DNA from: Ichthyophis bannanicus
Lineage: Eukaryota; Chordata; Amphibia; Gymnophiona; Ichthyophiidae
Direction of reading: 5' to 3'
NCBI GenBank assembly: GCA_033557465.1
Contig: CM066033.1
Span: 16,679,080 to 16,743,079 of the forward strand
DNA: 64,000 nt
Under the pieces are notes generated by a model. That model had not been told where the DNA came from. It did not search any database and saw nothing but the letters and a program-made list of their open reading frames with translations. The first letter of the stretch is position 1; each line of letters begins with the position of its first letter. A program made the position numbers and the translations under genes. This document shows positions 43,850-55,525 of this stretch, one piece after another.

Positions 43850-44766
43850 CTAATGTGACAGCAGGGTCCTCTGCAGTGGATCTTGATAAATTAGAAGACA
43901 GGGCTTCCAAATGGCAGATGAAATTTAAAGTGGACAAGTGCAAAATTATGCACCTAGGAAAGAACAACCCAAACTATGGTTACACAATGCAAGGTTCCAC
44001 ATTAGGAACCACCACCCAAGAAAAAGTTTTAGGCGTCATCATGGATAACCTGTTGAAACCCTCCGCCCAGTTTGCAGCAGCAGGCAAGAGAGCAAACAGA
44101 ATGCTACTGTAGGTATTATAATGCCTCTGTATCGTTCCATGCTGCGACCGCACCTTGAATATTGTGTGCAATTCTGGTCACCGTATCTTAAACAGGATAT
44201 AGCGTTATTAGAAAATGTACAGAGAAGAGCCACCAAAATGGTAAAGGGGATGGAAGAATACCCCTATGAAGAGAGGCTAAAAAGGTTAGGGCTCTTTAAC
44301 CTGGAAAAGAGACGGCTGAGGGGAGATATGATAGAGGTCTATAAATTAATGAATGGAGTGGAACGGGTAAATGTAGATCGATTGTTTACATCAACCGAAA
44401 ATATAAACATTAGGGAGCATGCAATGAAGCTACAGGGTAAACTATTTAAGACTAATAAGAGAAAATAATTTTTCACTCAACGTGTAATCAAATTCTGGAA
44501 TTTGTTACTGGATATAGTAAAGGCTGTTAGTGTAGCTGGGTTTAATAAAGGTTTGCACAAGTTCCTGGAGGAAAGGTCCATAAACCACTATTAAAAGCGA
44601 CCCAGGATATCACTGCTTGACCCAATACAAGCTTTGTGGAACCTGTGTCTTTTGAGGAAACTGCTAGGTACTTATGACCTAGATTAGCCACTGTTGGAAA
44701 CAGGATACTGGGTTTGATGGACCTTGGTCTGACCCAGTATGGCATATCTTATGTTCTTATGTTTAC
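43850..44766 (+). mobile_element. CR1-type LINE, RT C-terminal part and 3' UTR
   Basis: DLDKLEDRASKWQMKFKVDK then CKIMHLGKNNPNYGYTMQGS, and LRPHLEYCVQFWSPYLKQDI with LGLFNLEKRRLRGDMIEVYK are the canonical C-terminal blocks of CR1-group reverse transcriptases. A frame change near 44112-44121 and a stop after NKRK at 44466-44468 break it. The 3' UTR ends CCTTGGTCTGACCCAGTATG and CATATCTTATGTTCTTATG. Inserted into DIRS-E. Confidence 0.92.
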
Positions 44767-45604
44767 ATTGAACAAATAGCTACAGAGAACAATTAAAAAG
44801 AACCATAGAAAAACTTGAACTATATACAAAGTAGATGTTTGGATCCTGAGCTATTATACAAGGTGTTATTGCTAATATATACTGTATAACACCAACTATA
44901 TACATTTTGAATGGTTGTGAGAGATGGGTGAATGGGCAGCATTTTAGTCATTGTTGTTGTAGTATTCAGTAAACAGTAGCGTCTTTAGCTCTTTCCCAAA
45001 TGTTTTTGAGGTCTTTGATAGACCTGATGTGGACTGGCAGGAGGTTCCATAATTTGGGTGCAGTGTAGGCGAATGTTCTTTTGCTGGTTACTTGCTTTGT
45101 ACTACGGATTGATGATGGTAATGCAAGAGTATTTAGACTGCTGTTTCTTCTGCTCCTGGTCTCTGCTTGGGTATGAATCTTAGATGTGAGGAATGAGGGT
45201 GAGATGTTATGTAGTAGCTTGAAAGTAGTAATTTATATTTTATTCTAATCATTGATGGGAGCCAGTGCAGATCTTTGAGGATTGGTGTAAAATACTGTCA
45301 AGCTTGCTTTAGCTATTCTTCGGCAGTCACACTTTGGGCTATTCGGAGGGTGTTAACTGTCTTTTTGGGCAGACCCTATAGTAAAGTACTGCAGAAGTCC
45401 CAGTGTGGGGTTATGAGTGCCTGGATCACCATTCAAAAATCGCTAGGTTCTAGGAGAGGTCTTAGGTTCTGGATGGATCTTAGCTTAAAGAATATAGTCC
45501 TAGCTGTTTGTTTTACCTGGGATGACATTCTGAGGGATTTGTCCAAGATGATTCCCAAGTATTTCACCTGCTGTTTTACTTGAATGGTGTTGTTTTGCAT
45601 CTTA
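44767..45604 (-). mobile_element. L2-clade LINE 3' fragment
   Basis: Minus strand: QVKYLGIILDKSLRMSSQVK, TARTIFFKLRSIQNLRPLLE, then LHWLPSMIRIK. Related to the copy at 1745-3103. It sits directly beside the CR1 insertion in DIRS-E. Confidence 0.82.
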
Positions 45605-45805
45605 ATTACAGTACTTTTGTACCTGGAGCAACTGCTGGACAGTATCCCTGACGGCCTGCAATTTGGTGGAAGCTTTGCAAGGAGACAACAGAAAGGTATC
45701 CATGAGCAGTACTGTGAACTCCAGAGCATAACCTTCGCGAATGACTTCCACCATCCATTGGTCAGAAGTGATCTGGACCCAGGCAGGGTAAAACTGGTGA
45801 AGGCG

Positions 45806-46093
45806 GGGAGGAGTGGTCTAGTGGTTAGGACAAGGTACTTCAGGCCGGAGGGCCGGGGGTTCAAGTCCCACCCGGGGACAGCAATCTCAGGCCGGAGGGA
45901 CTGGGATTTCTAGTCCTGTAGGTACTCCTTGTGGTCTTGGGCAAGCCACTTAACCCTCCATTGCCCATGTTCCCTGTAAGTATTAGCGTATGTGTCTTCA
46001 TATCCCCTCGTGTTAAATGTATCCCCCAATTGACCGCTTTGACCCGGTGAAAAGCGGGATATAAATACAACTAAATAAATAAAATAAATAAAT
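45806..46093 (+). mobile_element. tRNA-derived SINE
   Basis: Starts GGGAGGAGTGGTCTAGTGGT (box A) with box B GGTTCAAGTCCC at 45860-45871. The body has GGGCAAGCCACTTAACCCTC, and the 3' end GCGGGATATAAATAC plus (AAAT)n. Flanked by AAGGCG at 45800-45805 and 46094-46099. Transcribed by RNA polymerase III, moved by a partner LINE; the L2-like tail suggests which one. Confidence 0.9.
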
Positions 46094-46099
46094 AAGGCG

Positions 46100-47580
46100 A
46101 TCCCCGACCTGCACCACCCCTGCCTGAGCCCCCCTCATTTCATTGTGCTTACTTGGAAATGGCCCCAGTTTCTGAAAAGAACCCCTGACCCGTTCCTCTA
46201 CCACCCCAAAAGGTCTAACCCCTAAAAGGATAATGCGCCCTTTAATAAGGGGCAAAGTGCACTGCTTAGAATTGATGTAAATCGTAAGACTGATCCCTCA
46301 ACACCGGGGTGAACTTACTAGCTTTTGGCTTGTCCTCAGGAAACATAGCCAGCTTGAACTCCCCAAATTCTTTGACCAACTTCTCCAAGGCCTTCCCAAA
46401 CACGAGCTTGCCCTTAAAGGGGAGCTTACACTGAAGAGTCTTAGAGGACACATCCACCAACCGGTTATACCACCACAAGAGCCATCGAACTGCCACCACT
46501 GAGGCCATACCCTTGGTGGAAACCCAAAGTTTATAGAATGTATTTGCCAAATACATCACTCCAACCTCCAGCCTAGCCTCCTCAGGCATAAGCTATGAGG
46601 TTTCAGCATCAGATCCCGATAAGGCCTTTGACGAATGCATACATGCTCTGAACACATAAAAGCTTCTGTCTGTTGAGTTTAAGGCCAACACAGTCACCTC
46701 AAATGCCTGCTTTAACAAAAGGTCTCCAATTTCTTATCCTGCACATTCTTCAATGCTGTACCCGCTTCCACAGGGATGGTGATCTTCTTGGTCACCACAG
46801 AGACCATGGCATCCATGTTGGGCATCTTCAAGAGATCCTTCTCACTCAATGGAATGGGATACAGGCGCTGCATGGTCCGGACACTGCACAATCCCGCTTT
46901 ATGAACTTTCCAGTCCATATTGATCATCTCTTTGAGGACCCTATGGACAGGAAAGGCAGTCTCAGACACCCTGATGCTCCGTAATAGGGGATCTTCCAAG
47001 GGAGGCTCCACTGTCTGTGGTTCCAGAGGAATGTTTAGGGCTGCCAAAAAGTGCACAATTAATGCCACGAGATCCTCTTGGCAAAACTCACAACACTGGG
47101 ATCCTCTCCTGGAGGGATCTCTCCTTGCTCCAGGACCCAGAGTCAAGACATCTTCACCGAGCTCCGGCGGCCCCTCCTTTGGGTCATCAAAAGTCAGAGT
47201 ACCCTGAAATGTGGTCCTCCTCCAAATAATCCAAAACTCTGGCTACAAGAGCTTATCAAAGGTGAAGTAACCGACAAGGTCTCTTCCCGTAGTTTAGGAG
47301 GAACCTTGTCACTCTTAAGATTCCCCCAGGCCCTGCTTTATGCAGTAAGCCTGCTGACTTCCTCATCGCTCGCCCCCCAAGAATAGGAGCCAAATCCTGC
47401 CTCCCTGAAGGGCCTAAAATGTCCAGTTGAGCAGGAGACAAAATGGCTGTGGTTCCTGCCAAAACTACAGCCTGAGAAAAACTCAGATTTGCTGACTTGG
47501 CTGTTTTTTGCGCTGCCGGGTACCCCCTCCACCACCCCCCCCCCACTAGACTGGACGACCCCTGGAAACTACTGCTCACT
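46100..47580 (-). pseudogene. DIRS-E gag-like remnant
   Basis: LPFKGKLVFGKALEKLVKEF (about 46430-46370), SETAFPVHRVLKEMINMDWK and AMVSVVTKKITIPVEAGTAL (46712-47146) recur in DIRS-C. Frames are broken in several places. Confidence 0.78.
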
Positions 47581-48128
47581 GTTCAGTCCTTGGCCTCACA
47601 TGTCCTACAAAATCCTGCCACGGACAGGTGATGTCACCTGCTATCACCGGTTGCGCAAATGGCCTTCCCTAACGGCATTTCCACAGCACTGGAACCAACT
47701 GACTCTCAAGCCAACACACAAGTTCACTGCCGCCTATAAGAGCGCCTTCACACTGCCAGTAAAAACAACTTATCCTCCCCCTGCAATGTACCCCAAATTT
47801 GCCACCGAAGCCCCAGAGTCCTGAAGCTTCAAGGGAAGCCTGACGCACGACGAAGAGCCAACATACAAAAGTAATTAAAGCAGTTTGCACACTTTTGCCT
47901 GCAAAGACCACTGAAGGCTGCAGTATTGTTGGGATGCTTTCTAGAAGGGTATAGGGACCAGGACCACTAGGTGTATGCCGTCCTCGGGGACCTGCAGGCA
48001 ACCAAAAAGTGCTGGTACCCTACAGGCTGAGTTTACACTCCACCACAGCATCCACTTTACTCGCAAAGCCTGGTGAGCTCTCTGCCCCTTTTTTCTATTT
48101 TGTTTTGAATGCCAATTGAGTTCTTCCC

Positions 48129-48300
48129 CATCTGCTGGAGACTGAGGATACTGGCTTGGAGGGAGGTGCTCAGCCTCCTTATACTGTGACATCAAAGTCT
48201 AGACTTCTCAGTGCCATCTGCTGGAGACTGAGGATACTGGCTTGGAGGGAGGTGCTCAGCCTCCTTATACTGTGACATCAAAGTCTAGACTTTTCAGTGC
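48129..48300. repeat. Two tandem 86-bp units
   Basis: CATCTGCTGGAGACTGAGGA starts both units (48129 and 48215) and a third partial copy begins at 48301. The two full units differ by one base (CTTCTC versus TTTTC context near 48206/48292). Confidence 0.93.
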
Positions 48301-48409
48301 CATCTGCTGCAAGGGGGCTAGAACCCAGGAGTCTGGTCTCTTGTTATCTGGCAATTCCATAGCGTCCCCCCAGTCCAGTCCAATCTCAAATATTCCTTTT
48401 GCCGCAGAA

Positions 48410-48720
48410 CTGAGAGAGTTGCTGCTGAGCAGATCACTGAACGGTTCTAGTTTTTATGTGGATGAGGGTGAAGGGAGATAGATTCAGGAGTGATATGCGG
48501 AAATATTTCTTTACGGAAAGAGTAGTGGATCCATGGAATAGTCTCCCAGTGGAGGTGGTAGGGATGAGGACAGTAACTGAATTCAAAAAGGCATGGGACC
48601 AACACAGAGGATCTCTAAAGGTAAAAAGTGGACTGTTGTAGTTGTTGATATGGAAGGACAGACTAGATAGGCCATGTGGTCTTTTTCTGTCATCATGTTT
48701 CTATGTTTCTATGTGTATGC
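48410..48720 (+). mobile_element. CR1-related LINE 3' end, second subfamily
   Basis: RFRSDMRKYFFTERVVDPWN then SLPVEVVGMRTVTEFKKAWD encode the extreme RT C-terminus. The UTR has GACTAGATAGGCCATGTGGT and ends with TTTCTATG repeats. Confidence 0.85.
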
Positions 48721-50233
48721 TTGTGATATTATTTTATTTATGTAAATATTATGTATGTTAAACTGCAACCTACCCAGAGTCTTAAAATGGATAAATACCA
48801 AAATAAATAACTCCCCCCTCTCCCACGCACTGATCTGCGTTTGGCTGTGGATATAGAACAGAAAGAGTAACGTCAATTAAGCTGAATGAGAGAGTTAGTT
48901 GCCAGGATAGCCTTAGACACATCCTGGTAATGCAGCGTGACCTAAGGGCAGCTTTTGCTGTAATCAACCAAACCCTTTGATTAACACGCTTAGAACAAAC
49001 TGGCTTTACTGATGTCGCTCTGAATTGCTTCTGTTCCTATTCATCAAGACGTGTTTTTTAGGTGTCAATAAATGCTAATAGTCTCTGCAATCTACCTACT
49101 GTCATATGGTGGCCCTCAGGGGTCTGTTTGGCCCCCTACTTTATTAAATGTTTTCATCTCACCCCTGGCTACCTTGATATTGGATTTGGGGGATCAGAGC
49201 TTATTTTAATGCAGCTGACATTCATCTCCTCGTTGTTCATGACAGTTGGGATTTGAATTTTCAGCATAATTAGATCACAAGTTGGAGATTCCCAGTAAAT
49301 ACTGCCTAGGATCCAAGGCCAGTCTCAGCTCCACCAACCCTTCCAGCCCACAACCACGTCTTCCCAACATGCTTTCCTCTTCCGAGTCACCAAATATGCA
49401 AGAAATCCCCTTTCTCCAGCACTGGCTAAAGGCTCCTGGGAATGCCCTCATTGTATCACCTATATATAATTTTACAGCCATTTCCTTGCTAATGTGCTAA
49501 AGGAAGCCTTCCCTGATTCTTCAAATATTCTCTTCCACCTCTGCTCTCCGAACAAGGCTGGACACAGCCACAAACTGGACCAGATGTCGGCCTACAGCGG
49601 CACCATTTGGGGGGGGGGCAACAGCAGCAGAGCAGTGACCCTTTGAACATTTGCACCCCGTTGCTCGCCTTACCTCTGCCAGAGCCAAATCAGCCCTGCC
49701 TAAAAGCTTCACAGTGCATCAATGACCCTTTGAACACCTGCACGCAAACCCTTAAGGACTGTTGATATGTATTGAATGTATAATCATCTCAGTCAGTTCA
49801 TTAATATTAAAATGCATTACTGTAAATTACATTATCTACTGTGGCTTGTCTTAACCCACAAGAAATGCAAAAACTGAACTTCACCTTCCTTGGGCCACTA
49901 AAGTTCTTAGGTTATGCCTCCTTGGCTAAATCAGCTGGTATGATGCTCATCAATCATGTTCCCCCCCTGCAATAATGGAGAAGCCCCTCCACCGCCCCCA
50001 AACCCCACCAGCCCTTTTAACCACACACACATGCTTCAACCCTGATCCCGCCCGCAGGTCTCAAACCACCATCAGGTGCTCCCTATCGATCTGCAGGTAG
50101 ACTACTCCATCAAAAAAATGGAAACACAGTGGGAGGTAGAGAGAGGACAAAGGCCTCTTATCCCACCAGCGCTGAAGCCCTAAATGGCACATGCTGACCT
50201 TAGTAAGACGTCCAGGAGGAATTTTATACTTAC
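48721..50233. other. Intron 4 start with an old L2 remnant
   Basis: 48720-48810 has an L2/SINE-like tail with AAATAAATAA. 48890-49260, plus strand, shows decayed L2 RT (LRAAFAVINQTL, RLEQTGFTDVALNCF, VSINANSL). 49270-50230 shows nothing recognisable apart from a G-run near 49610. Confidence 0.6.
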
Positions 50234-50347
50234 TTGTTACAGGAGGCTGGATCTGCTCAGTCATCTCTGAGTCAGGATGATCCATGAAGGGGAGATCATC
50301 CTCTTGTTTAACGCTCAGTGAGAACACCGATGTTACAATCGGAAGAC
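50234..50347 (-). CDS. KRAB gene, coding exon 4
   Basis: 114 nt, acceptor TTTCATCACAG, donor ACAA|GTAAGT. It encodes SLPIVTSVFSLSVKQEDDLP and then FMDHPDSEMTEQIQPPVT, an acidic linker. Symmetric phase 1. The longer ORF at 50061-50366 is a read-through of this exon into both introns. Confidence 0.92.
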
Positions 50348-50508
50348 CTGTGATGAAAAAAAACAAAATATCTAAAAGGATTCATAAGGGATGATCTGAC
50401 AAACCTAAATTAGTAAATTAATTTTAAGTCAACAAATGTCTGATAGTAATCACCTCATCTCCTGTGATCTCAAAATGCAAAGCCCTTAAATCCAAAACAT
50501 TTACTTAC

Positions 50509-50622
50509 TCATCGTTGGGTCATTAAAGTTTTCTTTTCCCTCCCACTCACAGTGCTGAGTGAAATATTTCTCATCGTCCTTTTTAATCTTGAATATGACA
50601 TCAGGATTAACAATTGAATAAC
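50509..50622 (-). CDS. KRAB gene, coding exon 3
   Basis: 114 nt, acceptor TTATTTACAG, donor ATGA|GTAAGT. It encodes GYSIVNPDVIFKIKKDDEKY and then FTQHCEWEGKENFNDPTM. The position and the NPDVIFKIKK motif suit a KRAB B-box-like linker. Entry and exit are both phase 1, so the exon is a symmetric cassette. Confidence 0.92.
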   Translation of the reverse strand, partial: VIQLLILMSYSRLKRTMRNISLSTVSGREKKTLMTQR

Positions 50623-51223
50623 CTGTAAATAAGAAATATGAAAACGGCATTTAAATAGGACTCGTAGAACTGTTCTGATGAAGCAGTGTTTCAGTGTGTG
50701 GGCATGAAAGTGTGTGTGTGTTATATATCTTTGGGTTGGTTGTATTTCTCTGACAAAGCCTGGTGAGATGAGGCAACTGCAAGATTAAAGCTTGGAGGTT
50801 TTCAGGTGCAGTCGTTTCTGTTCTTCTCTGTGATAGCGGGTTACTGCCTTATGTAGGAGCTGGGGTTCTCAGAAAGGAGTCTGAGAGGTAAATCCTCCCT
50901 CCTGCTCTCCTGAGCCACATGTCTTTGCACAGGAAAGGGAGACAGACTCCAGTTGGTCTTGTATGAATCCTCTAGTTTATGGTTTACATCTGATCTTACA
51001 GCACTGAACTACACCGTTTGCAGAGCCCGCAGCAGTGGAGTCTGTCACTGGCTCCCAGAGAGCAACAGCACCTCCTGCTGGATATGAGATGGAATCACAA
51101 GCCAGGCTCTGAATTTCAGGGGTCTCTGGGGCCTGATACCTGGGATTTTTCCTGTCTAGATAGAATGGGAAAACACATCTCGCAATGAGTCTTATATGGC
51201 AGACGCAAGATGAGCAGATTTAC

Positions 51224-51350
51224 CTTGTGATATCAGAATGCCGTGAATCTCCTTGATAACCTTCTTGTACAGCTCCTGCTGCCATTCTCCCAGAATGCCC
51301 CACTCCACTTCTGAGAAGTAAGCAGCGACGTCCCTGAATGTGACCGATGC
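51224..51350 (-). CDS. KRAB gene, coding exon 2 (KRAB A box)
   Basis: 127 nt, the classical length of a KRAB A-box exon, with acceptor TGTTCCAG and donor CAAG|GTAAATC. It encodes [20 protein letters not shown] followed by [19 protein letters not shown]. The conserved VTFxDVAxxFSxxEW and LYxxV residues are present, which is what allows co-repressor binding in this family. It leaves phase 1. Confidence 0.93.
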
Positions 51351-53821
51351 CTGGAACAGCAAACAGGACACTCAGTTACACTTTCATTCTGGGGTGTGTG
51401 GAACAGAATTTGCCGGTGAGATTAGCAAGCTCCTTTCTCCTAAATATCCAGTATTTTGTTTAGATTGCCTGGTCCCCAGAGAAACTCTGGAAATCTCATC
51501 TCCTGTCTTTATGAGCAATTGGATAGAGGATATGGCACTAGCCTATGTGGTTTGGAAGGGGGTGGCAACAACTGCTGAAGAGGTGATGGAGGCTGGTGGG
51601 TTGGAGACTGAGGACAGGAAAGTGGAAAGTGCTGGGGTCAGACCTGGAGAGAGGAGTAAGAAAGCGTCTGAGAGTCAGACAAAGAAACGGAGTGTAAAAG
51701 TGTGTCTGTGTGTCTGAGAGAGAGAGTCTAAGAAAGTGCATTATTACAGAGAAGTGGATTAGCGACTCTCATGAATGGGATACAGCCGTCTCAGGTAATA
51801 ATATGCTCAAGACAAAGATGGTAGCAAAAGGAAAAGAGTAGCTCTTTAAGTCAAAAACAGTATCAAAGTGGATGAAATGCAGAGGGCACAGGAAGCACCG
51901 TGGGATGCGACAGAAAGAAGCCATAACACCTCTGTGTGCATTCATGTGATCTACAGATCTGCAAATCAGATGGAGGAACTGCACAAAGATCTGACTGATG
52001 ACACACAAAAGGTGGGCATTAAGGAGGACGTGTTATTGGCAGGAAACTGTAACCTGCTAGACATGGTTTGGAGTATCCGGTCTTCAGGTTAGGAAATTTA
52101 GCAGCACTTTTACATGCATTAATGCAGCTGGAAACATCATGCTTTCTGGGCCAAATTAATGCAGGATAACGGAGCCCAATCCAAAGCCCACCATCTACTG
52201 AAGAAGCCAGGGATGTGTCAATTAAATATAGCATCCCCTGCCTATTCTCACAAATCCCTGGCAGCCTATCAGTAAGGGCTACCACCCCCTCCCCCCCCCC
52301 CGCCTATCCCATGCAACTATCAATTTTGCAGACAGAGTACTCCAAACAGTCTGGCAGGTGAAAGTTTTCTACCAATGACACTTAACCCTTCATTCCCAAC
52401 TTTTAGCCATCTTCAGACAGATCTCTGTCCAGTTCCTCCATCTGAGACAGAGGTCAGGGAAGCAGACATGCACATATGGAGTTGCCATTTCCCTTTTCTA
52501 TGATGACCCACAGCACCTTCTCCTTTCCCCATGTCCTCTGTATTTCAGTCACTTTGACTTTTTTTGACAGGTATTCAGGTGCTGCAGGTTAGTAAATCCT
52601 GCAGTAAGTATTCTGCGATAATAACTGTAAAAACCTGCTATTTTATCACAGCTTTGTAAACAGATCCTTAAGGGTGAAGGAACTTGCCCAAGATCACATA
52701 GATTGTCTGTAGGAAAGCAGGATTTGAATTCTTTATATTATCTTGCTGCTCTAACTAGTAGGCTATTCCTCCATTTCAGAAAAAGACAAACTGGAAAAGA
52801 GGAGAAAAAGCTGAAAGAGCAGCAAAGGGCATGGATTCTGCCTTATTTGGCAGAATAACCACACAAGTTACGTCCCAGGATGCCCCTCATGGGGTCAGGT
52901 ACTGCCATTTTCCAGGATGGTGGTGCAGAGGCAGGAACATGTAGGCATCACTCCTGCCTCCCTACGAAAAAGATACCAGGATGGGAGGATCAGAGATACT
53001 AGAGGGGAGGGACTGCAGAGTGCCAGGGGTTGGGGGTGTAGTGGTCTCTTGGGCAACCAATTTATTTTGTGGGGTTCAGGGGTGGGGGAGCTAAGGGTCA
53101 CTAGTTTATGGAATTTTTTTTAAGAGTTCAGGGGGGTGGGGGACCAGGGCCACCAGGTTACCAGGCCACCAGTGATGTTTTTTAGAGGAGTCAGGGTGAG
53201 GGCTGTTGGGATCTTTAGCATCAGGGAGTTTCAGGCCGGTGAATGAGCCTCTTTGGGCCATCTGACCTTTTTGTTTCTGGCTGCAAGATAACCTCAGATC
53301 AAAAAGCCAAAAACCACAACACACTTAGGAAAAATCAACCTAGAATCCTCAGTGTATTAAAATCCCTAGAAATCACTAGTGTATTAAAAACCACGATTAA
53401 CAATTGAATAATGTAAATATTTAACTAATGTAAATAGTTACAACATCTGCATAATTATATATTCCATGTTACTTGTTGTTGTTTACGAAAAGTTAATTGT
53501 ACGTAGTTTGAAAAAACAAGATGTTCCATGTAAAACCATGTTCATTATGTTAATTGTAAACTGTTCATTGTGTTACTTGTAAACCGCCTTTGATCTTGGG
53601 AAAAAGCGGTATAAAAGAAAAGCATAAATAAAAAAAATAAAAATAAATAAATAAGTAGTTCAAACCCATGTGCACATATGTCTTCCACCCTCTGTCTTCT
53701 TTTGCACAAAATTTTGCACACAGCTGTTTAGCATTACATATTGTTAATGTATATTTTGGGAAGAAAATTAAGCATTAATCTTGCATTAGAAAACTGCTCT
53801 GAGCTATAACACAGCTCTAAC
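51351..53821. other. Intron 1 part with old LINE remnants
   Basis: 51730-52090, plus strand, resembles a CR1 endonuclease remnant (VIYRSANQMEELHKDL then DVLLAGNCNLLDM, where the family has LLGDFN). 53560-53655 is a LINE/SINE 3' tail (AACCGCCTTTGATCTTGGG, GCGGTATAAAAG, (AAAT)n). The rest holds no gene. A C-run lies at 52290-52302. Confidence 0.55.
53814..53821. repeat. Target-site duplication of hAT-2, left copy
   Basis: GCTCTAAC, identical to 56455-56462. Confidence 0.93.
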
Positions 53822-54764
53822 CAGGGGCGGCTCTACTATGAGGCAGAGTGAGGCGGCTGCCTCAGGCGTTAAAGTTTTCGGAGTGGCAAAAAATGCTCCC
53901 CAAACACCCCAAGGACAGCCACCTCACTCTGCCTTCTGTTTAAAAAAAAGTATTCCAGTTTACCGCCACTTCCATAAGGTCTGTGATAGCCACGGCATGA
54001 CCTCCCTCAGATCGGTGACAAGCAGCAGACAACGGGTTGGAGGAGTTAAAAAAAACACAAAAGCACGAGGTCTTCTAGACTCTGGCATGTTTAGAAAGCC
54101 TTGCTGGTCCCGCCCCCTTCTGATGCATGCCTCGCATCAGAAGGGGGCGGGACAAATGAGGCATTCAAAGTACAGTGTAGTCAGGAAGATTCTGCAGTTT
54201 TATTTACTTGCCGCTGCCGCCACCACCACTACTGTTACCACTAGCGCTGTCACTGCCGCCGCCCCCCAGGGCCAGCAACTGCTTTCCGCCAGATTCCAGG
54301 AGTGAGTGGCCTGTCAGAGCTCCCCCTTAGCTCGGTGTTGACTCGATTTAACTAGAGACAATGTCAACAGGCCCCACCAAAAAATCAGTCCTGGCTACGC
54401 CACTGATGCAGAGCCTGGCTTCTTGGGGTATCAGCTTAATTTTGTCTATATATGACTATTTTTAATGTGTTAATTTATTCCTTACGTGACGAGGCTCTGT
54501 TTTCTGAGTGTGCGACCAAGGCATGGAGTTTCTATGTCGGGATTGGTAGTAATGCAGCTTGTTCAGTTTTCTGGATGTGTGTATGGATTTTCTATGGCCT
54601 ATTGCAATATTTACAGTGCTCTCTTTTCTAGACAGGCCCCTTGTGTGAGTTTATGAAGTTGTTGCTGTAATGATACAGTAGATTTTCTCTTTAGAGGTCA
54701 AGTAATTTTTGTAAGGGTTTGTTTTACGCTACAATATGATACTCTGCACTGCTAACAGAAAGTA

Positions 54765-55525
54765 CGAGGGCCGTTTTTATTTCAACCTCCGATCGCTCCG
54801 TGCAGACGCTACGCGGGCAGTAGAAAGCGGGCATGCGCTGTAGGCGACTGCGCAGCTCTTGCACTACACACTCCGCCATTGTTGACATTCAGGCGTCAGT
54901 CGGCGTTGTGCTACAGCCACGTAAACATGTCCACCATGATTGATGCTCCCTCCAAGTGTGAATTGCGAAGTGTGATTTGTTTTCTACAGGCTGAAGGCCA
55001 TAGTGCTGCAGAAATCCATCGGAGAATGAGTCGTGTGTATGGGGAAAACTTCATGAGTGATGGTGTTGGGCCAAGGACGCAAATCTGTCATTTCAGATGA
55101 CCTGGTGCAACAAGTTGACAGAATGGTTAAAGAAAACCGCAGATTCACCATTACTGCTTTGTCTGCGGAATTTCCAGAGGTTTCAAGGTCTGTTTTGTAC
55201 TCTATTGTTACTGAACGGTTAGGCTACAAAAATCTTTGTGCACGTTGGGTCCCAAAAATGTTGACGGACGGCCAAAAAAGCGCTTTCAAACCAATGAGGA
55301 CCTTCAAACCAACGTCAAGGACTACTTGAATTCATTGGCGGCAACTTTCTTTGCAGAGGGTATTGAAAAGCTTGTCCACAGATATGACAAATGTCTCAAT
55401 CTCTTCGGTGATTATGTCGAAAAGTAACCGTAAGTGTACCAATCTTTTGGTAATAAAATTATTGTTTTATATGAACTTGTCTTTTATTTATAGCCTATCG
55501 GAGGTTGAAAAAAAAACGGCCCTCG
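54765..55525 (+). mobile_element. Internally deleted mariner (761 bp)
   Basis: Terminal inverted repeats CGAGGGCCGTTTTTATTTCA and the reverse complement of the same at the right end, with TA on both sides (54763-54764, 55526-55527). This is a Tc1/mariner-superfamily end structure. The opposite foldback arm shows the unoccupied sequence AGAAAGTATTATG. Confidence 0.95.
54879..55427 (+). pseudogene. Mariner transposase pseudogene, catalytic core deleted
   Basis: The N-terminal helix-turn-helix region (SKCELRSVICFLQAEGHSAA, EIHRRMSRVYGEN) and second HTH (VSRSVLYSIVTERLGYKNLC) are present. Sequence then jumps from the position of KMLTDGQKS straight to the C-terminus (NEDLQTNVKDYLNSLAATFF, DKCLNLFGDYVEK), so the whole DD34D catalytic region is gone. 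A frame change near 55045 and another at about 55290 also occur. It could bind ends at most. Confidence 0.93.

Larger units (their letters stand above)
42595..48400 (-). mobile_element. DIRS retrotransposon E, split by CR1, L2 and a tRNA-SINE
   Basis: Minus strand, in order: 86-bp tandem units near the 5' side (48129-48300), gag-like region (46100-47580), pre-RT block at 45605-45800 (WVQITSDQWMVEVIREGYAL), RNase H (43337-43798) and the recombinase N-terminal part (about 42660-43040; SAWDLNLVLTGSPF). Recombinase C-terminus and internal complementary region are absent. CCAGTCCAGTCC occurs at both edges (42595, 48371). Confidence 0.8.

Noticed and set aside
45806..45875. tRNA gene
   Set aside because: Box A and box B are present, but the sequence continues into a SINE body and A-rich tail with flanking duplications, and no full cloverleaf is evident.
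50061..50366. Separate 101-codon gene
   Set aside because: It is exon 4 of the KRAB gene (50234-50347) read through into the introns on both sides.
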